Below are positions 7,268 through 15,585 of a stretch of DNA of 64,000 bases, piece by piece (position 1 is the first letter of the stretch; each line of letters begins with the position of its first letter). Made by a program: the position numbers and the translations under genes. Source of the stretch: Miltoncostaea oceani (lineage in GTDB: Bacteria > Actinomycetota > Thermoleophilia > Miltoncostaeales > Miltoncostaeaceae); assembly GCF_018141545.1 (NCBI RefSeq), contig NZ_CP064356.1, forward strand, positions 868,001-932,000. The letters run 5' to 3'. A model generated the notes under the pieces. The model was given only the letters and a program-made list of their open reading frames with translations. It made no database searches and had not been told where the DNA came from.

Positions 7268-8725
7268 TCAGGGGGACGGGGGAGGGGGTGGCGCCGGGAC
7301 CGGGTCCCCGTCCTCCGCGGCGTCCGCGAGCGGCAGCACCAGCCGGAAGGCGGCGCCCTCTCCCGGCGCGGAGGTGACCTCGGCACGTCCCCCGTGGGCC
7401 TCGGCGATCGCCGCGACGATCGAGAGGCCGAGCCCGCTGCCCCCGCTCGTGCGCGCCCGCGACGGGTCGGCGCGGAAGAACCGCTCGAACACCCGGGCGG
7501 CGTGCTCGGGCGCGAGCCCGGGCCCGGTGTCGGCGACCTCCACCACGGCCTCGCCGTCGCGGGCGGTCGTCGTGACCGTGACGGCGGCGCCGGGGGGCGT
7601 GTGGGCCCGGGCGTTGCTCAGCAGGTTGCCCACCACCTGGCGCAGCCGCAGGTCGTCGCCCCGCACCATCACCGGCCCGTCGTCCCGCACCGTGATCGGC
7701 CTCCCCGGCTCCACGACGCGGGCGTCGGCGGCGAGCTCGCCCGCGATCTCCGCGAGGTCGAGCGGGCGGAGGTCGAGGGGGCGGCCCTGGTCGAGGCGCG
7801 CCAGCAGCAGCAGGTCGTCGACGAGGACGCCCATCCGCGCGGCCTCGGCCTCGATGCGGCGCATGATCGTCTGGAGGTCCTCGGGGTCGTCGGCGCCGCC
7901 GCGGCGGAACAGCTCCGCGTAGCCGCGGACGGAGGTCAGCGGGGTCTGCAGCTCGTGCGACGCGTCGGCGACGAAGCGGCGCAGCCGCTCCTCGCTGGCG
8001 CGCCGCTCGTCGAACGACTCCTCGATGCGGCCGAGCATCGCGTTGAGCGTCCGCCCGAGGCGCCCGACCTCGGTGCGCGGGTCGTCGTCGTCGACGCGCC
8101 GCGACAGGTCGCCCGCGGCGATGGCGTCGGCGGTCGTCCCCATCCGCTCCAGCGGGCGCAGGCCGAGGCGCACCAGCCAGAGCGCGAGCAGCGTCAGGCC
8201 GGCGAGCGTCACGACGCCGACGGCGATCTCGATGAGGAGGAGCCGGCGGAGGGTGTCGTTCACGTCGGACAGCGGGATGCCGACGAGCAGCGCCCCGCCG
8301 GTCGGCAGGAGGGCGTCCCGCCGCGGGAAGCCCCCGCCGTCGCCCTCGCCCCGCGAGAGCACCCGGTACTCGCCGCCCCCGGCGACCTCCACGGTCGAGT
8401 AGCCGGAGGGCACCGCGGCGGGCAGCGTCCGCGCCGACTGGCCCGACTCGCGGACGTCGCGGCGGACGAGGACGGTGCCGTCGGCGGCGCGGATCTCGAC
8501 GATCGCGCCCGGCGGCAGGCCCGGGTCGACCCGCGATCCCGGCCCGGGGCCGGCCGGTCCCGGGCCGAAGCCCACGGCCGCGGGGAACGGCGCCTCGCGC
8601 AGGTCGCGGTCGACGCGGTCGATCAGGAACGAGCGCAGCGCCACGTGCGTCGCCCACCCGGCCGCGACGAGGGCCACGACCATCAGGGCGAGCACGACCG
8701 CCAGCAGGCGCGCCCGCAGCGACAC
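7268..8725 (-). CDS. Sensor histidine kinase with HAMP domain
   Basis: A 485-residue membrane kinase. TM1 lies at residues about 8-30, a Pro/Gly-rich extracytoplasmic sensor of about 135 residues follows, and TM2 is near 165-190. HAMP follows (RLGLRPLERMGTTADAIAAG), then the H-box DASHELQTPLTSVRGYAELF, N-box NLLSNARAHTPPG, and G-boxes DTGPGLAPEHA and GGSGLGLSIVAAIAEAHGG. The H-box has Gln where most kinases have Arg. The GTG start is 7 bases after the response regulator stop, giving a two-gene operon regulator-kinase. A proline-rich C-terminal tail is present. The signal is unknown. Confidence 0.92.
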   Translation of the reverse strand: MSLRARLLAVVLALMVVALVAAGWATHVALRSFLIDRVDRDLREAPFPAAVGFGPGPAGPGPGSRVDPGLPPGAIVEIRAADGTVLVRRDVRESGQSARTLPAAVPSGYSTVEVAGGGEYRVLSRGEGDGGGFPRRDALLPTGGALLVGIPLSDVNDTLRRLLLIEIAVGVVTLAGLTLLALWLVRLGLRPLERMGTTADAIAAGDLSRRVDDDDPRTEVGRLGRTLNAMLGRIEESFDERRASEERLRRFVADASHELQTPLTSVRGYAELFRRGGADDPEDLQTIMRRIEAEAARMGVLVDDLLLLARLDQGRPLDLRPLDLAEIAGELAADARVVEPGRPITVRDDGPVMVRGDDLRLRQVVGNLLSNARAHTPPGAAVTVTTTARDGEAVVEVADTGPGLAPEHAARVFERFFRADPSRARTSGGSGLGLSIVAAIAEAHGGRAEVTSAPGEGAAFRLVLPLADAAEDGDPVPAPPPPPSP

Positions 8726-8732
8726 GGGTCCG

Positions 8733-9455
8733 CTAGTCCCGCTTGACGCGCAACGCGTACCCGAACCCGCGGACCGTGTGGATGAGGGGCTCCCCGTCGC
8801 GGTCGATCTTCTTGCGGAGGTAGCTGATGTACGTCTCGACGACGTTCGAGTCGCCGCCGAAGTCGTAGTTCCAGACGTGGTCGAGGATCTGCGCCTTGCT
8901 CAGCACCCGGCCCGCGTTGACCATCAGGTAGCGGAGGAGGCTGAACTCGGTGGGGGTCAGCTCGACGAGGCGGCCGCCGCGGCGCACCTCGCGCGTCTCC
9001 TCGTCGAGCTCCAGGTCCTCGAACGCCAGGCGGCGGGCGGCGTCGTGCTCCCCGCGGGTGCGCCGCAGCACGGCCCGCACCCGCGCGATCAGCTCCTCGA
9101 GGCTGAACGGCTTCACGACGTAGTCGTCGGCGCCGATCGTCAGGCCGCGGACGCGGTCGTCGGTCTCGCGCCGGGCGGTGAGGAAGACGACGGGCAGCCG
9201 GCCGGCGGTCGCGCCGGACAGTCGGCGGTGCACCTCGAAGCCGTCGATGTCGGGGAGCATCACGTCGAGCAGCACGAGGTCGGGGCGGAACTCGGCGGCC
9301 TGCGTCAGCGCCTCGCGCCCGCTCGCGGCGGACGCCGTGGCGAACCCTTCGTACCGCAGGGCGGTGCAGAGGAGCTGGACGATGCTCTCCTCGTCGTCCA
9401 CCACCAGCACCCGCGCCTCGGCGCCCGCGGCCTCGCGTCCCCCGGTCCCGATCAC
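8733..9455 (-). CDS. OmpR/PhoB-family response regulator
   Basis: A 240-residue two-domain regulator. The receiver has the acidic pair in LVVDDEESI, phospho-acceptor Asp in LVLLDVMLPDIDGFEV and Lys in GADDYVVKPFSLEEL. The DNA-binding winged helix contains LTPTEFSLLRYLMVNAGRVL, then VVETYISYLRKKID and TVRGFGYALR. The GTG at 9455 is preferred over an ATG 14 codons upstream because GGAGG stands just upstream of it. It is the partner of the downstream sensor kinase. A small hairpin (9506-9521) and CTTCACAG/CTGTGAG repeats upstream may be part of the control region. Confidence 0.92.
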   Translation of the reverse strand: MIGTGGREAAGAEARVLVVDDEESIVQLLCTALRYEGFATASAASGREALTQAAEFRPDLVLLDVMLPDIDGFEVHRRLSGATAGRLPVVFLTARRETDDRVRGLTIGADDYVVKPFSLEELIARVRAVLRRTRGEHDAARRLAFEDLELDEETREVRRGGRLVELTPTEFSLLRYLMVNAGRVLSKAQILDHVWNYDFGGDSNVVETYISYLRKKIDRDGEPLIHTVRGFGYALRVKRD

Positions 9456-9551
9456 GCCGCCTCCTCGTCGCTCCGTGGGCTCACAGTAGACACCCATCCT
9501 GAGAGCCGGCTGTGAAGCCGGTGAGGGCCGCCTGTCGGCGGCGCCCCCGGG

Positions 9552-11222
9552 TCAGAAGGCGCTGAGGAGGGCCGGCGCGACCTGCTTCTTGCGGCTCATC
9601 ACGCCCGGCAGGTCGAGGACGTTGTCGGTGGCGGGGACGCCGAAGGCGCGCTCCACGGGGCTGCTGTCGCCCGTCACGAGCAGCTCGGTGCCCTTCTCGA
9701 CGATGTCGGTGACCATCAGCGCGTAGAGCGCGTAGTCCTGGCGGTCGCGGACCTCCTCCATCGCCCCGAGCAGCTCGGCGCGCCGGCTGAGCAGGCCCCG
9801 GCCGACCGTCTCGATCTGGGCGACGCAGAGCCGCCGGCCGTGGCTGACCTCGTACTCCTTCGCGTCGCGCCGGATGATCTCGGACGCCGCGACGTCGCCG
9901 ACGTCGGAGGATGCCTCGAACATCTCGGTCCCGTACTCGCGGGCGTCGAAGCCGAGCAGCTCCTCGAGGTACGAGACCACCTGGTGGTCGCGGTCCGTGG
10001 TCGTCGGGGAGCTGAGGATGACGGTGTCGGAGAGGATCGCGGAGAGCAGCATCATCGCCGTGGGGCGCTGGGGCTCGCGCCCGTGGGAGCGGAAGCGCTC
10101 CACCACGAGGGTGGCGGTGCTCCCCACCGGGTCGAACGTCGCGGCCACCGGGAAGCGGGTCTCGATCGACCCGATGTGGTGGTGGTCGAGGATCTCCACG
10201 ATGTGGGCCTCGCCGACGCCGGCGACGCTCTGCGCCTCCTCGGCGTGGTCGACGAGGATCACCTCGCGGGGACGCGGGTTGACGAGCTCGCCGCGGGTGA
10301 TGAGGCCGACGGGGTTCTGCTTCTCGTCGACGGCGATCGCGGCGCTGTAGTGGACCTCCGAGATGCGGTCGGCGATGTCGGACAGGAGGTCGTCGGGCTC
10401 GACGGTGAGGGGGCCGCGGCTCATCACCTCGCGGACCGGCACCGACAGCGACACGAGGCGGCCGGTGACGTACGAGTCGAGGGGCGACATGACGATGCCC
10501 GTCCCGGCGGCCTCGGCGAGGGCGATGACCTCGGGGTCGGGCTGCGAGTCGTAGGGGGAGACCAGCAGGGCCACGCCGATCTCGACGGCCCGCCGCTGGG
10601 CGTCGGTGCGGTTGCCGATCACGACGATGTCGTTCGGGCCCATCGTCTGGCCCATCTGGTCGGCGTCGACGGTGACGGCCCAGAGGCGGCCGTTGAGGCG
10701 CCGCTGCGGGGCGACCAGGAGCGAGCCGCCGAGGACGTCGACGATCAGGTCGACCGAGGCGGGGCGGTCGGCGAAGCTCGACGGCTCGCCCGACTCCTTG
10801 ACGTAGCGGCGGGCGAGGTCGCGGGCGGTGAGCAGCCCGGCGATGGCGCCGTCGTCGTCGACGATCGGGATGAGGTCGAGGTCGCTCTGCGCCATGGCGC
10901 GGCCGACGTCGCGCAGGGAGTCGTTGTGGTTCGCGACGGGGAACTCGTCGCGCATCACGTCGCGTGCCCGGAGCATCACGTGGTCGAGGAACTCGGGCGG
11001 GGTGGCCCCGCTGCGCTCGAGCGCCCAGCGCGCCTGGGCGTTGATCTCACCGAGCCGCACCGCGACGTACCGCGCCCCCCCGTCGAGCCGGCCCTTCAGC
11101 TCGGCGTAGCCCATCGCCGAGGCGATGGAGTCCATGTCGGGGTTGCGGTGGCCGGTCACGTAGATCGTCTGCAACGGGGAGCCGTCCTGGTCGTGGTCGC
11201 GCGGTGTCGGGCGGATGATCAC
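9552..11222 (-). CDS. ppaC: Manganese-dependent inorganic pyrophosphatase with CBS-DRTGG-CBS insert
   Basis: A 556-residue family II pyrophosphatase of the regulated long type. TGHRNPDMDSIASAMGY is the DHH-domain metal site. Residues about 85-310 form an insert: CBS (ARDVMRDEFPVANHNDSLRD), a DRTGG-like domain, then a second CBS (VREVMSRGPLTVEPDDLLSD). The DHH core resumes with ILVDHAEEAQSVAG and DHHHIGSIETRFPV, and DHHA2 ends the protein. CBS-PPases are inhibited by AMP/ADP and activated by ATP or diadenosine polyphosphates, and hydrolyse PPi to drive biosynthesis. The GTG at 11222 is used; a TTG 16 codons on (LQTIYVTGH) is an alternative. CACACGTGTG lies 33-42 bases upstream. Confidence 0.9.
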   Translation of the reverse strand: MIIRPTPRDHDQDGSPLQTIYVTGHRNPDMDSIASAMGYAELKGRLDGGARYVAVRLGEINAQARWALERSGATPPEFLDHVMLRARDVMRDEFPVANHNDSLRDVGRAMAQSDLDLIPIVDDDGAIAGLLTARDLARRYVKESGEPSSFADRPASVDLIVDVLGGSLLVAPQRRLNGRLWAVTVDADQMGQTMGPNDIVVIGNRTDAQRRAVEIGVALLVSPYDSQPDPEVIALAEAAGTGIVMSPLDSYVTGRLVSLSVPVREVMSRGPLTVEPDDLLSDIADRISEVHYSAAIAVDEKQNPVGLITRGELVNPRPREVILVDHAEEAQSVAGVGEAHIVEILDHHHIGSIETRFPVAATFDPVGSTATLVVERFRSHGREPQRPTAMMLLSAILSDTVILSSPTTTDRDHQVVSYLEELLGFDAREYGTEMFEASSDVGDVAASEIIRRDAKEYEVSHGRRLCVAQIETVGRGLLSRRAELLGAMEEVRDRQDYALYALMVTDIVEKGTELLVTGDSSPVERAFGVPATDNVLDLPGVMSRKKQVAPALLSAF

Positions 11223-11254
11223 ACGGCGCCGCCCGCGGCGGGAGGTCCGCGCCG

Positions 11255-11264
11255 CACACGTGTG
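11255..11264. promoter_or_regulatory. Perfect 10-base palindrome upstream of the pyrophosphatase gene
   Basis: CACACGTGTG is a perfect palindrome in the 91-base gap between the HD-GYP stop and the pyrophosphatase start, 33-42 bases before the latter. It could be an operator. No cognate factor is evident, and a 10-base palindrome may occur by chance. Confidence 0.25.
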
Positions 11265-11313
11265 GTTCGCGCACGGGCCGCCGGTTCCCCCGGCGCCGCC
11301 CGCCCCCGGCCCG

Positions 11314-12669
11314 TCAGACCTGGCCGTCGAGCTCCGCGGAGGCGACCTGGAGGGCCGCGACGCACTCCGGGTCGAACGCCGTCCCGGCGTCCTTCCAGAG
11401 GATGCCGAGGGCCGTCTCGCGCGGCATCGGGCCGCGGTAGGGGCGGTCGGCGGTGAGGGCCTCGTAGACGTCGGCGACGGCGAGGATGCGGGCCTCGGTC
11501 CCCAGCCGGTCCCCGCCGATGCCGCGGTGGTAGCCGCGCCCGTCGATGCGCTCGTGGTGGGACGCGGCGGCCTCGGCGATGTCGGCGAACGCGTCCATCC
11601 GCGACAGGATCTGGTGGGTGTAGAGGGGGTGGTTGCGGACCTCCCGGAACTCCTCGTCGGTCAGCTTCCCCTGCTTGTCGAGGATCAGGTTCGACACGCC
11701 GAGCTTGCCGATGTCGTGCAGCAGGCCGGCCCGGCGCAGGCTCCGCAGCCGCAGCGCGTCGAAGCCCATCTCCGCGCCGATGGCGACGGCGTACGTCGCG
11801 ACGCCGGTGGAGTGGCGCGCGGTGTAGGGCGACTTCGTGTCGATGACGCTCGCGAACGCCTCCGCGACCCGGTCGAGGCCCTCCTCGTCGGCCATGGCGA
11901 TCCCGTCGCGGGGCTCCAGGTCGCGCAGCGCCTCGGCCACCGAGTCGCCCGCGAGCCGGGTCCAGAGGGGGTCGTCCGGGCCGATCGCGAGGAACAGGTC
12001 GCTGATCTCCGGGTCGAACCAGCGGCCGCGGCGCTCCCGCACGACGTCGAGCGCGGCCCGGGGGCCGTCGGCCGACATGAAGATCTCCGCGGTCTGCGAC
12101 AGGCAGGCGATGCGGGAGATGAGGGGGATCGCATCGCCCACGAGGCCGTCGGGGCGGCCGCTGCCGTCCCAGTGCTCGTCGAGGGCGCGGACGGCCTCCG
12201 ACGCCGCCGGCGGGAACCCGAGCATCGCGACGATCCGGGCGCCCCGGTCGCAGCGGGCGTTGTTGAGGTCGTCGGCCTCGCGGGCGATGCCGCGGAGCGC
12301 CCGCAGGAGGCTCCCGGCCCGTGAGAAGGCCGACTGGCCGGGGGCGACGTTGCGCGCCGCGTACCGCACGAAGTCGGCGGTGCTCGTCCAGTCGACGAAG
12401 GCGAAGTCGCGCTTCAGGGCGCGGTCGTCGGTGGCGAACAGCTCGCACATGCGGGCGGCGCTGCTGGAGCAGCCCGCGTCCTTCAGGAGGATGGCGTAGA
12501 AGAGGTCCCGCAGCACCTCGCCCGGCAGGCCGAGGCGCGCGCCGAGCTCCATGCCGATCATGCAGCTCCGCTGGGAGTGGCCGACGGGCTGGCCCTCCGT
12601 CAGGTCCAGCGCGTGGGAGAGCGCCCCGATCACCTCCGACAGGCGGAACGAGGTGGCGGTGTCGAGCAT
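11314..12669 (-). CDS. Tandem HD/HD-GYP domain phosphodiesterase-like protein
   Basis: A 451-residue protein without membrane segments. The C-terminal half is a recognisable HD-GYP domain: TARHSTGVATYAVAIG, LLHDIGKLGVSNLIL, VRNHPLYTHQIL, and SHHERIDGRGYHRG, where the last residue of GYP is His instead of Pro. The N-terminal half repeats the same layout in degenerate form: VGHSQRSCMIGMELG, ILLKDAGCSSS (HD changed to KD) and LDEHWDGSGRPDGL. Active HD-GYP domains hydrolyse cyclic di-GMP; the first copy probably does not and may be regulatory. The ATG at 12669 follows AGGAGGG. Three more c-di-GMP proteins are in this window. Confidence 0.85.
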   Translation of the reverse strand: MLDTATSFRLSEVIGALSHALDLTEGQPVGHSQRSCMIGMELGARLGLPGEVLRDLFYAILLKDAGCSSSAARMCELFATDDRALKRDFAFVDWTSTADFVRYAARNVAPGQSAFSRAGSLLRALRGIAREADDLNNARCDRGARIVAMLGFPPAASEAVRALDEHWDGSGRPDGLVGDAIPLISRIACLSQTAEIFMSADGPRAALDVVRERRGRWFDPEISDLFLAIGPDDPLWTRLAGDSVAEALRDLEPRDGIAMADEEGLDRVAEAFASVIDTKSPYTARHSTGVATYAVAIGAEMGFDALRLRSLRRAGLLHDIGKLGVSNLILDKQGKLTDEEFREVRNHPLYTHQILSRMDAFADIAEAAASHHERIDGRGYHRGIGGDRLGTEARILAVADVYEALTADRPYRGPMPRETALGILWKDAGTAFDPECVAALQVASAELDGQV

Positions 12670-12788
12670 GCGGCGGTTCCCTCCTGCGGTCGTCCGTGGC
12701 CGCGCCGGGATCCCGGCGCACACGTGGACCATCGGCACCCTGCGGCGGTCCTCGACCCCCTCGGCGGCCACCGGGTAGATCCTCCCCC

Positions 12789-12806
12789 GTGACGTAATCG
12801 TGACGG
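12789..12806. repeat. Direct repeat CGTGACG spaced 11 bases, upstream of the HD-GYP gene
   Basis: CGTGACG occurs at 12789-12795 and 12800-12806, one helical turn apart, within the 140-base gap (12670-12809) before the HD-GYP gene. This is the geometry of tandem sites for response regulators or activators. Nothing else was recognised in this gap apart from the AGGAGGG ribosome site. Confidence 0.3.
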
Positions 12807-12809
12807 GCG

Positions 12810-13457
12810 TCAGCCGGCGGCGGACTCCAGCGCCGGGGCGAGCTCCTCGACGAGCAGACGCACGTGGCCCTGGACGGTGGCCACCTGACCGATCTCGTCC
12901 TGCGTCGCGAGGTCCGACGCAAGGTCCCCCCCGGTGCGGCGGGCCGCGGCCTTCGCCTCCCGGTCGAGGGCGAGGATCAGCCGCGACAGCTCGCGGTGGC
13001 GGGCGCCGACGCCGTCGAGGACCTGCTGCGCGAGACCGTCGGCGGCGGGCCCGAGCCGCAGCTCCAGGCCGTGCAGGAAGACGCGGATCCACCCCCCGAT
13101 GCGCAGGCGCCGGTGCAGCCCGGCGTCGAGGGAGGGGTCGTGCCCGGGGGAGGTGCCGAACTGCAGGTGCTCCTCCAGGGCGATCGCGCCGTGGCCGGTG
13201 TCGAGGTGGTCCTCGTAGAGGTCGCGGCCCTCGGCGAACCACTCCGGCAGGTCCTCGGCGAACGACGCGAGCGCCGGCCGCAGCGACGGCGGACCGGTCG
13301 CGGCGAGCGCCGTCGCGGCGAAGCGCAGGTGGGCCCGCACCGAGGGGTCGCCGCCGGGGGAGTGGTCGGGGTCGTCGCCCTGCCCGTCGGCGAGGAGCCC
13401 GCGCAGCACGTCGCCGTGGGTGCGCATCCAGCCGAGGGCCTCCTGGGCGGCGGTCAC
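12810..13457 (-). CDS. Hypothetical protein, 215 residues
   Basis: Not recognised. The GTG start overlaps the stop of the HNH endonuclease gene by 4 bases (GTGA), so it is co-translated with it. The protein is mostly alpha-helical and acidic in its first half (LADGQGDDPDHSPGGDPSVR, then FAATALAATGPPSLR), with a central H-G-x-x-A-L-E-E-H region and a basic patch RLRIGGWIRVFLHGLELRLG. No membrane segment, signal peptide or cysteine motif is present. The tight coupling suggests a functional link with the HNH protein, but the sequence does not reveal its nature. Confidence 0.6.
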   Translation of the reverse strand: MTAAQEALGWMRTHGDVLRGLLADGQGDDPDHSPGGDPSVRAHLRFAATALAATGPPSLRPALASFAEDLPEWFAEGRDLYEDHLDTGHGAIALEEHLQFGTSPGHDPSLDAGLHRRLRIGGWIRVFLHGLELRLGPAADGLAQQVLDGVGARHRELSRLILALDREAKAAARRTGGDLASDLATQDEIGQVATVQGHVRLLVEELAPALESAAG

Positions 13458-13966
13458 AGGTCGGCCCCCTTCTCCCGGTTGCAGGGTGCGCAGAGCAGCT
13501 GCAGGTTCGCCTCCGTGGAGGAGCCGCCGAGCGCGACGGGGATGACGTGGTCGAACTGCAGCAGCTCGTCGCTGCCGCAGCGGACGCAGCGGCCACCGTC
13601 GCGGCGGAACACCTCGCGCCGCACGTCCTCGGGGAGGGACTCCCGGCGCGGCGCGTCACCGGCGGCGTCGGCGTGCATCATGTCCACGGCCCGGTCGATG
13701 CGGCGCCGCCGCCGGCGCTCGCGTTCGTGCAGCAGGGCCCTCACCTCGTCGGGTCCCAGGCCGTCGTCCTCCCAGAAGAAGCGGCCCCGGAACATCCACC
13801 ACGTGCGGGGGGCGTCCTCCGCGACGGCGACGGGGACGTCCTCCTGGTCGCGCACGATCGCGCGGTGCGCCCGCGTCGAGATGAACGCGAACTCACGGCG
13901 TCCGCTGACGAAGCGGCGTCGCAGGAAGGCGTCCTCGAAGCGGGCGTGTGGATCCTCGCGCAGCAC
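13454..13966 (-). CDS. HNH endonuclease domain protein
   Basis: A 170-residue protein. The last 55 residues are an HNH nuclease: LPEDVRREVFRRDGGRCVRC, then DELLQFDHVIPVALGGSS and NLQLLCAPCNREKGADL, with two CxxC pairs for structural zinc and the catalytic H in FDHVIP. The first 110 residues are Arg/Trp-rich (RTWWMFRGRFFWEDDG) with a basic helix, and match no fold I know. It overlaps the next gene by 4 bases. Such stand-alone HNH proteins occur in defence, mobile elements and housekeeping repair; nothing here marks the locus as mobile. Confidence 0.82.
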   Translation of the reverse strand: MLREDPHARFEDAFLRRRFVSGRREFAFISTRAHRAIVRDQEDVPVAVAEDAPRTWWMFRGRFFWEDDGLGPDEVRALLHERERRRRRRIDRAVDMMHADAAGDAPRRESLPEDVRREVFRRDGGRCVRCGSDELLQFDHVIPVALGGSSTEANLQLLCAPCNREKGADL

Positions 13967-14013
13967 GGTGGCGGGTCACGCTACCCCCGGGCGCGGACGA
14001 CCGCCGCCGCCCC

Positions 14014-14154
14014 TCACGGCTCGCGGCGGCGGCGCCTCTCGAGCAGCTCGGGGCGCATCGCCGAGACGGCGAACCAGAGTCCCCCGACGATCCCGCCGGC
14101 CAGGACGACCCCGAGGCCGAGCATCAGTCCCACGATGGTGTAGCCGAGCGCCAT
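14014..14154 (-). CDS. Small membrane protein (46 residues), AtpZ/AtpI-like
   Basis: ATG at 14154. The sequence is one glycine-rich hydrophobic helix hairpin, GYTIVGLMLGLGVVLAGG followed by IVGGLWFAVS, and then a basic tail ending in LERRRRREP. The spacing of Gly residues resembles AtpZ/AtpI-type membrane proteins, but no ATP synthase genes are nearby, so this resemblance is weak. It is transcribed toward the HNH gene, about 48 bases away, and diverges from the J-domain gene. Confidence 0.55.
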   Translation of the reverse strand: MALGYTIVGLMLGLGVVLAGGIVGGLWFAVSAMRPELLERRRRREP

Positions 14155-14271
14155 CACGCGACGGACCCTAGCGCCCCGCCCGCCGGGGTGCCGTGACCTG
14201 GCCGCGCGTCGAGGGGCGAACCGCCCGGCCGGGTGGCCGCGGCCCGCGGCGCGGGGCCTACGGTCCGTCCC

Positions 14272-14580
14272 ATGAACGTGACGACCGCAGCGAACGTCCT
14301 CGGACTCCCCACCGCCCGCGTCGAGCGCGACGCGCTGGTCGGGGCCTGGCGGCGCTTCGCCCGCGAGCACCACCCCGACCGCTGTCCCGGTGACGCAGGG
14401 GCGGCATGGCGGTTCGCCACCGGTCGGGAGGCCTTCGAGACGCTCATCGAGGGTGTCGTCGCCACGCAGGCCACGCCCGTCGCCCGCTACGGGAGCACGG
14501 GCGTGGTCCGCGCGCAGGACGCCGGGCGCGCGCTGCCGTACGAGATGCGCCCCCTGCACACCCGGGAGTGGCGGGCCTGA
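14272..14580 (+). CDS. Short J-domain-like protein
   Basis: A 102-residue protein whose residues about 5-45 match a J-domain: TTAANVLGLPTARVERDALV, then WRRFAREHHPDRCPGDAGAA with the HPD tripeptide that stimulates DnaK ATPase. The Gly/Phe and zinc-finger parts of DnaJ are absent. The remaining 50 residues are unrecognised. The ATG at 14272 is 7 bases after TACGGT (14259-14264), the leaderless arrangement seen repeatedly here. It ends 23 bases before the poly-C tract. Confidence 0.72.
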   Translation: MNVTTAANVLGLPTARVERDALVGAWRRFAREHHPDRCPGDAGAAWRFATGREAFETLIEGVVATQATPVARYGSTGVVRAQDAGRALPYEMRPLHTREWRA

Positions 14581-14601
14581 GACCCCGGGACGCCCGCGGG
14601 T

Positions 14602-14657
<56 letters not shown>

Positions 14658-14671
14658 CGCGGCGTTCCACG

Positions 14672-14683
14672 TAGCCTTCGCGC
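14672..14683 (+). promoter_or_regulatory. Leaderless-type promoter of the class I amidotransferase gene
   Basis: TAGCCT (14672-14677) is a TANNNT -10 box followed by 6 bases and then ATC at 14684, the same spacing as at the leaderless ATG/GTG genes at 24493, 38473, 38799, 52087 (minus) and 52152. It begins 15 bases after the poly-C tract, so any length change in the tract would alter the DNA upstream of the promoter. Confidence 0.5.
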
Positions 14684-15448
14684 ATCGCCACCACCGCCGA
14701 CATCCCCGTCATCGGCGTCTGCGCCGCGATGGAGCGGGCGCGCTGGTCGGTCTGGGACCTGCCCGCCGCCCTGGTGCCCGTCAACTACCTCGAGCAGGTG
14801 CAGCGGGCCGGCGCGATCGCGCTGCTGATCCCGCCCGACGAGGCCGTCGCCGCCGACCCGGGCCGGGTCCTCGACCGCCTCGACGGGCTGATGCTCGTCG
14901 GCGGGGTGGACATCGCCGCGGAGGAGTACGGCGCGGAGCCCCACCCGCTGAACGACGCACCGATCCCCCTGCGCGACGCCGTCGAGACCGCGCTGGTGCG
15001 CGAGGCGATGGCGCGCGGGATGCCGGTGCTCGGCATCTGCCGCGGCGCCCAGGTCATCAACGTCGCCGCCGGCGGGACGCTGCGCCAGCACATCCCGGAG
15101 GAGCTCGGCACCGAGGAGCACCGCCGGGAGATCGGCCGCTTCGACGGCAACGAGCACGACGTGGAGCTGGTCGAGGGCTCGCGCGTCCACGGGGCCGTCG
15201 GCACGCGGGTGCACCGGGTGGCGTCCCACCACCACCAGGCGATCGGCGACGTCGGCCGCGGCCTGCGGGTCAGCGGTCGCGCCGTCGGCGACGGCGTGCC
15301 GGAGGCCGTCGAGGGCGACGGGCCGGCGTGGGTGCTGGGCGTGCAGTGGCACCCCGAGGCGGACCCCCGCAGCCCGGTGATCGGTGCGCTGGTGACGGCG
15401 GCCCGCGAGGGCCGGCGACGGGGCGCGGATCGAGAAGAAGGGGGCTGA
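14684..15448 (+). CDS. Gamma-glutamyl-gamma-aminobutyrate hydrolase family (PuuD-like) amidotransferase
   Basis: A class I glutamine amidotransferase-like hydrolase. The core shows LMLVGGVDIAAEEYG, the nucleophile elbow VLGICRGAQVINVAAGG and the His/Glu pair VQWHPEADPRSP. Family members open with P-V-I-G and then R-W-x-x-W-D. Here IPVIGVCAAMERARWSVWD matches, but it begins upstream of the first ATG (14729). An in-frame TAG at 14672 leaves no ATG, GTG or TTG before it. The best start is ATC at 14684, 6 bases after TAGCCT, giving 254 residues. If the ATG at 14729 were used, the first core strand would be lost. Members hydrolyse gamma-glutamyl amides; the substrate here is unknown. Confidence 0.8.
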   Translation: MATTADIPVIGVCAAMERARWSVWDLPAALVPVNYLEQVQRAGAIALLIPPDEAVAADPGRVLDRLDGLMLVGGVDIAAEEYGAEPHPLNDAPIPLRDAVETALVREAMARGMPVLGICRGAQVINVAAGGTLRQHIPEELGTEEHRREIGRFDGNEHDVELVEGSRVHGAVGTRVHRVASHHHQAIGDVGRGLRVSGRAVGDGVPEAVEGDGPAWVLGVQWHPEADPRSPVIGALVTAAREGRRRGADREEGG

Positions 15449-15460
15449 CTTCTCGATCCG
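15426..15460 (+). terminator. Hairpin overlapping the amidotransferase stop codon
   Basis: The 12-base arms 15426-15437 and 15449-15460 are perfectly complementary, with an 11-base loop that contains the TGA stop. A stem spanning the stop codon is a plausible terminator or 3' stability element. Confidence 0.55.
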
Positions 15461-15585
15461 AGCCGCTCGCCGTGACGAACGGAGCTGACCCGGTAGGCAG
15501 TGCACTCCACCCCGCTCGCACCCGCAGTCTCGACTCCCGGCCCGCCCCGTTCCTTGGCCGCCCGTCCAGTGTCTGCGTGGTCCGG
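15461..15585. other. Non-coding gap between convergent genes
   Basis: About 125 bases between the amidotransferase and the convergent PH-domain gene. Its composition is less biased than the coding DNA around it. No tRNA, reading frame with matching codon bias, or clear promoter was found on either strand. Confidence 0.5.

Noticed and set aside
9506-9521. Riboswitch or attenuator before the response regulator
   Set aside because: Only a 6-base stem; the rest of the leader does not fold into a known class.
13454-13966. Mobile element or restriction system around the HNH endonuclease
   Set aside because: No transposase, integrase, methyltransferase or inverted ends were found; composition matches the flanks.
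15461-15585. tRNA or attachment site
   Set aside because: No cloverleaf arms or T-loop GTTCRANTC could be placed on either strand, and no integrase is nearby.
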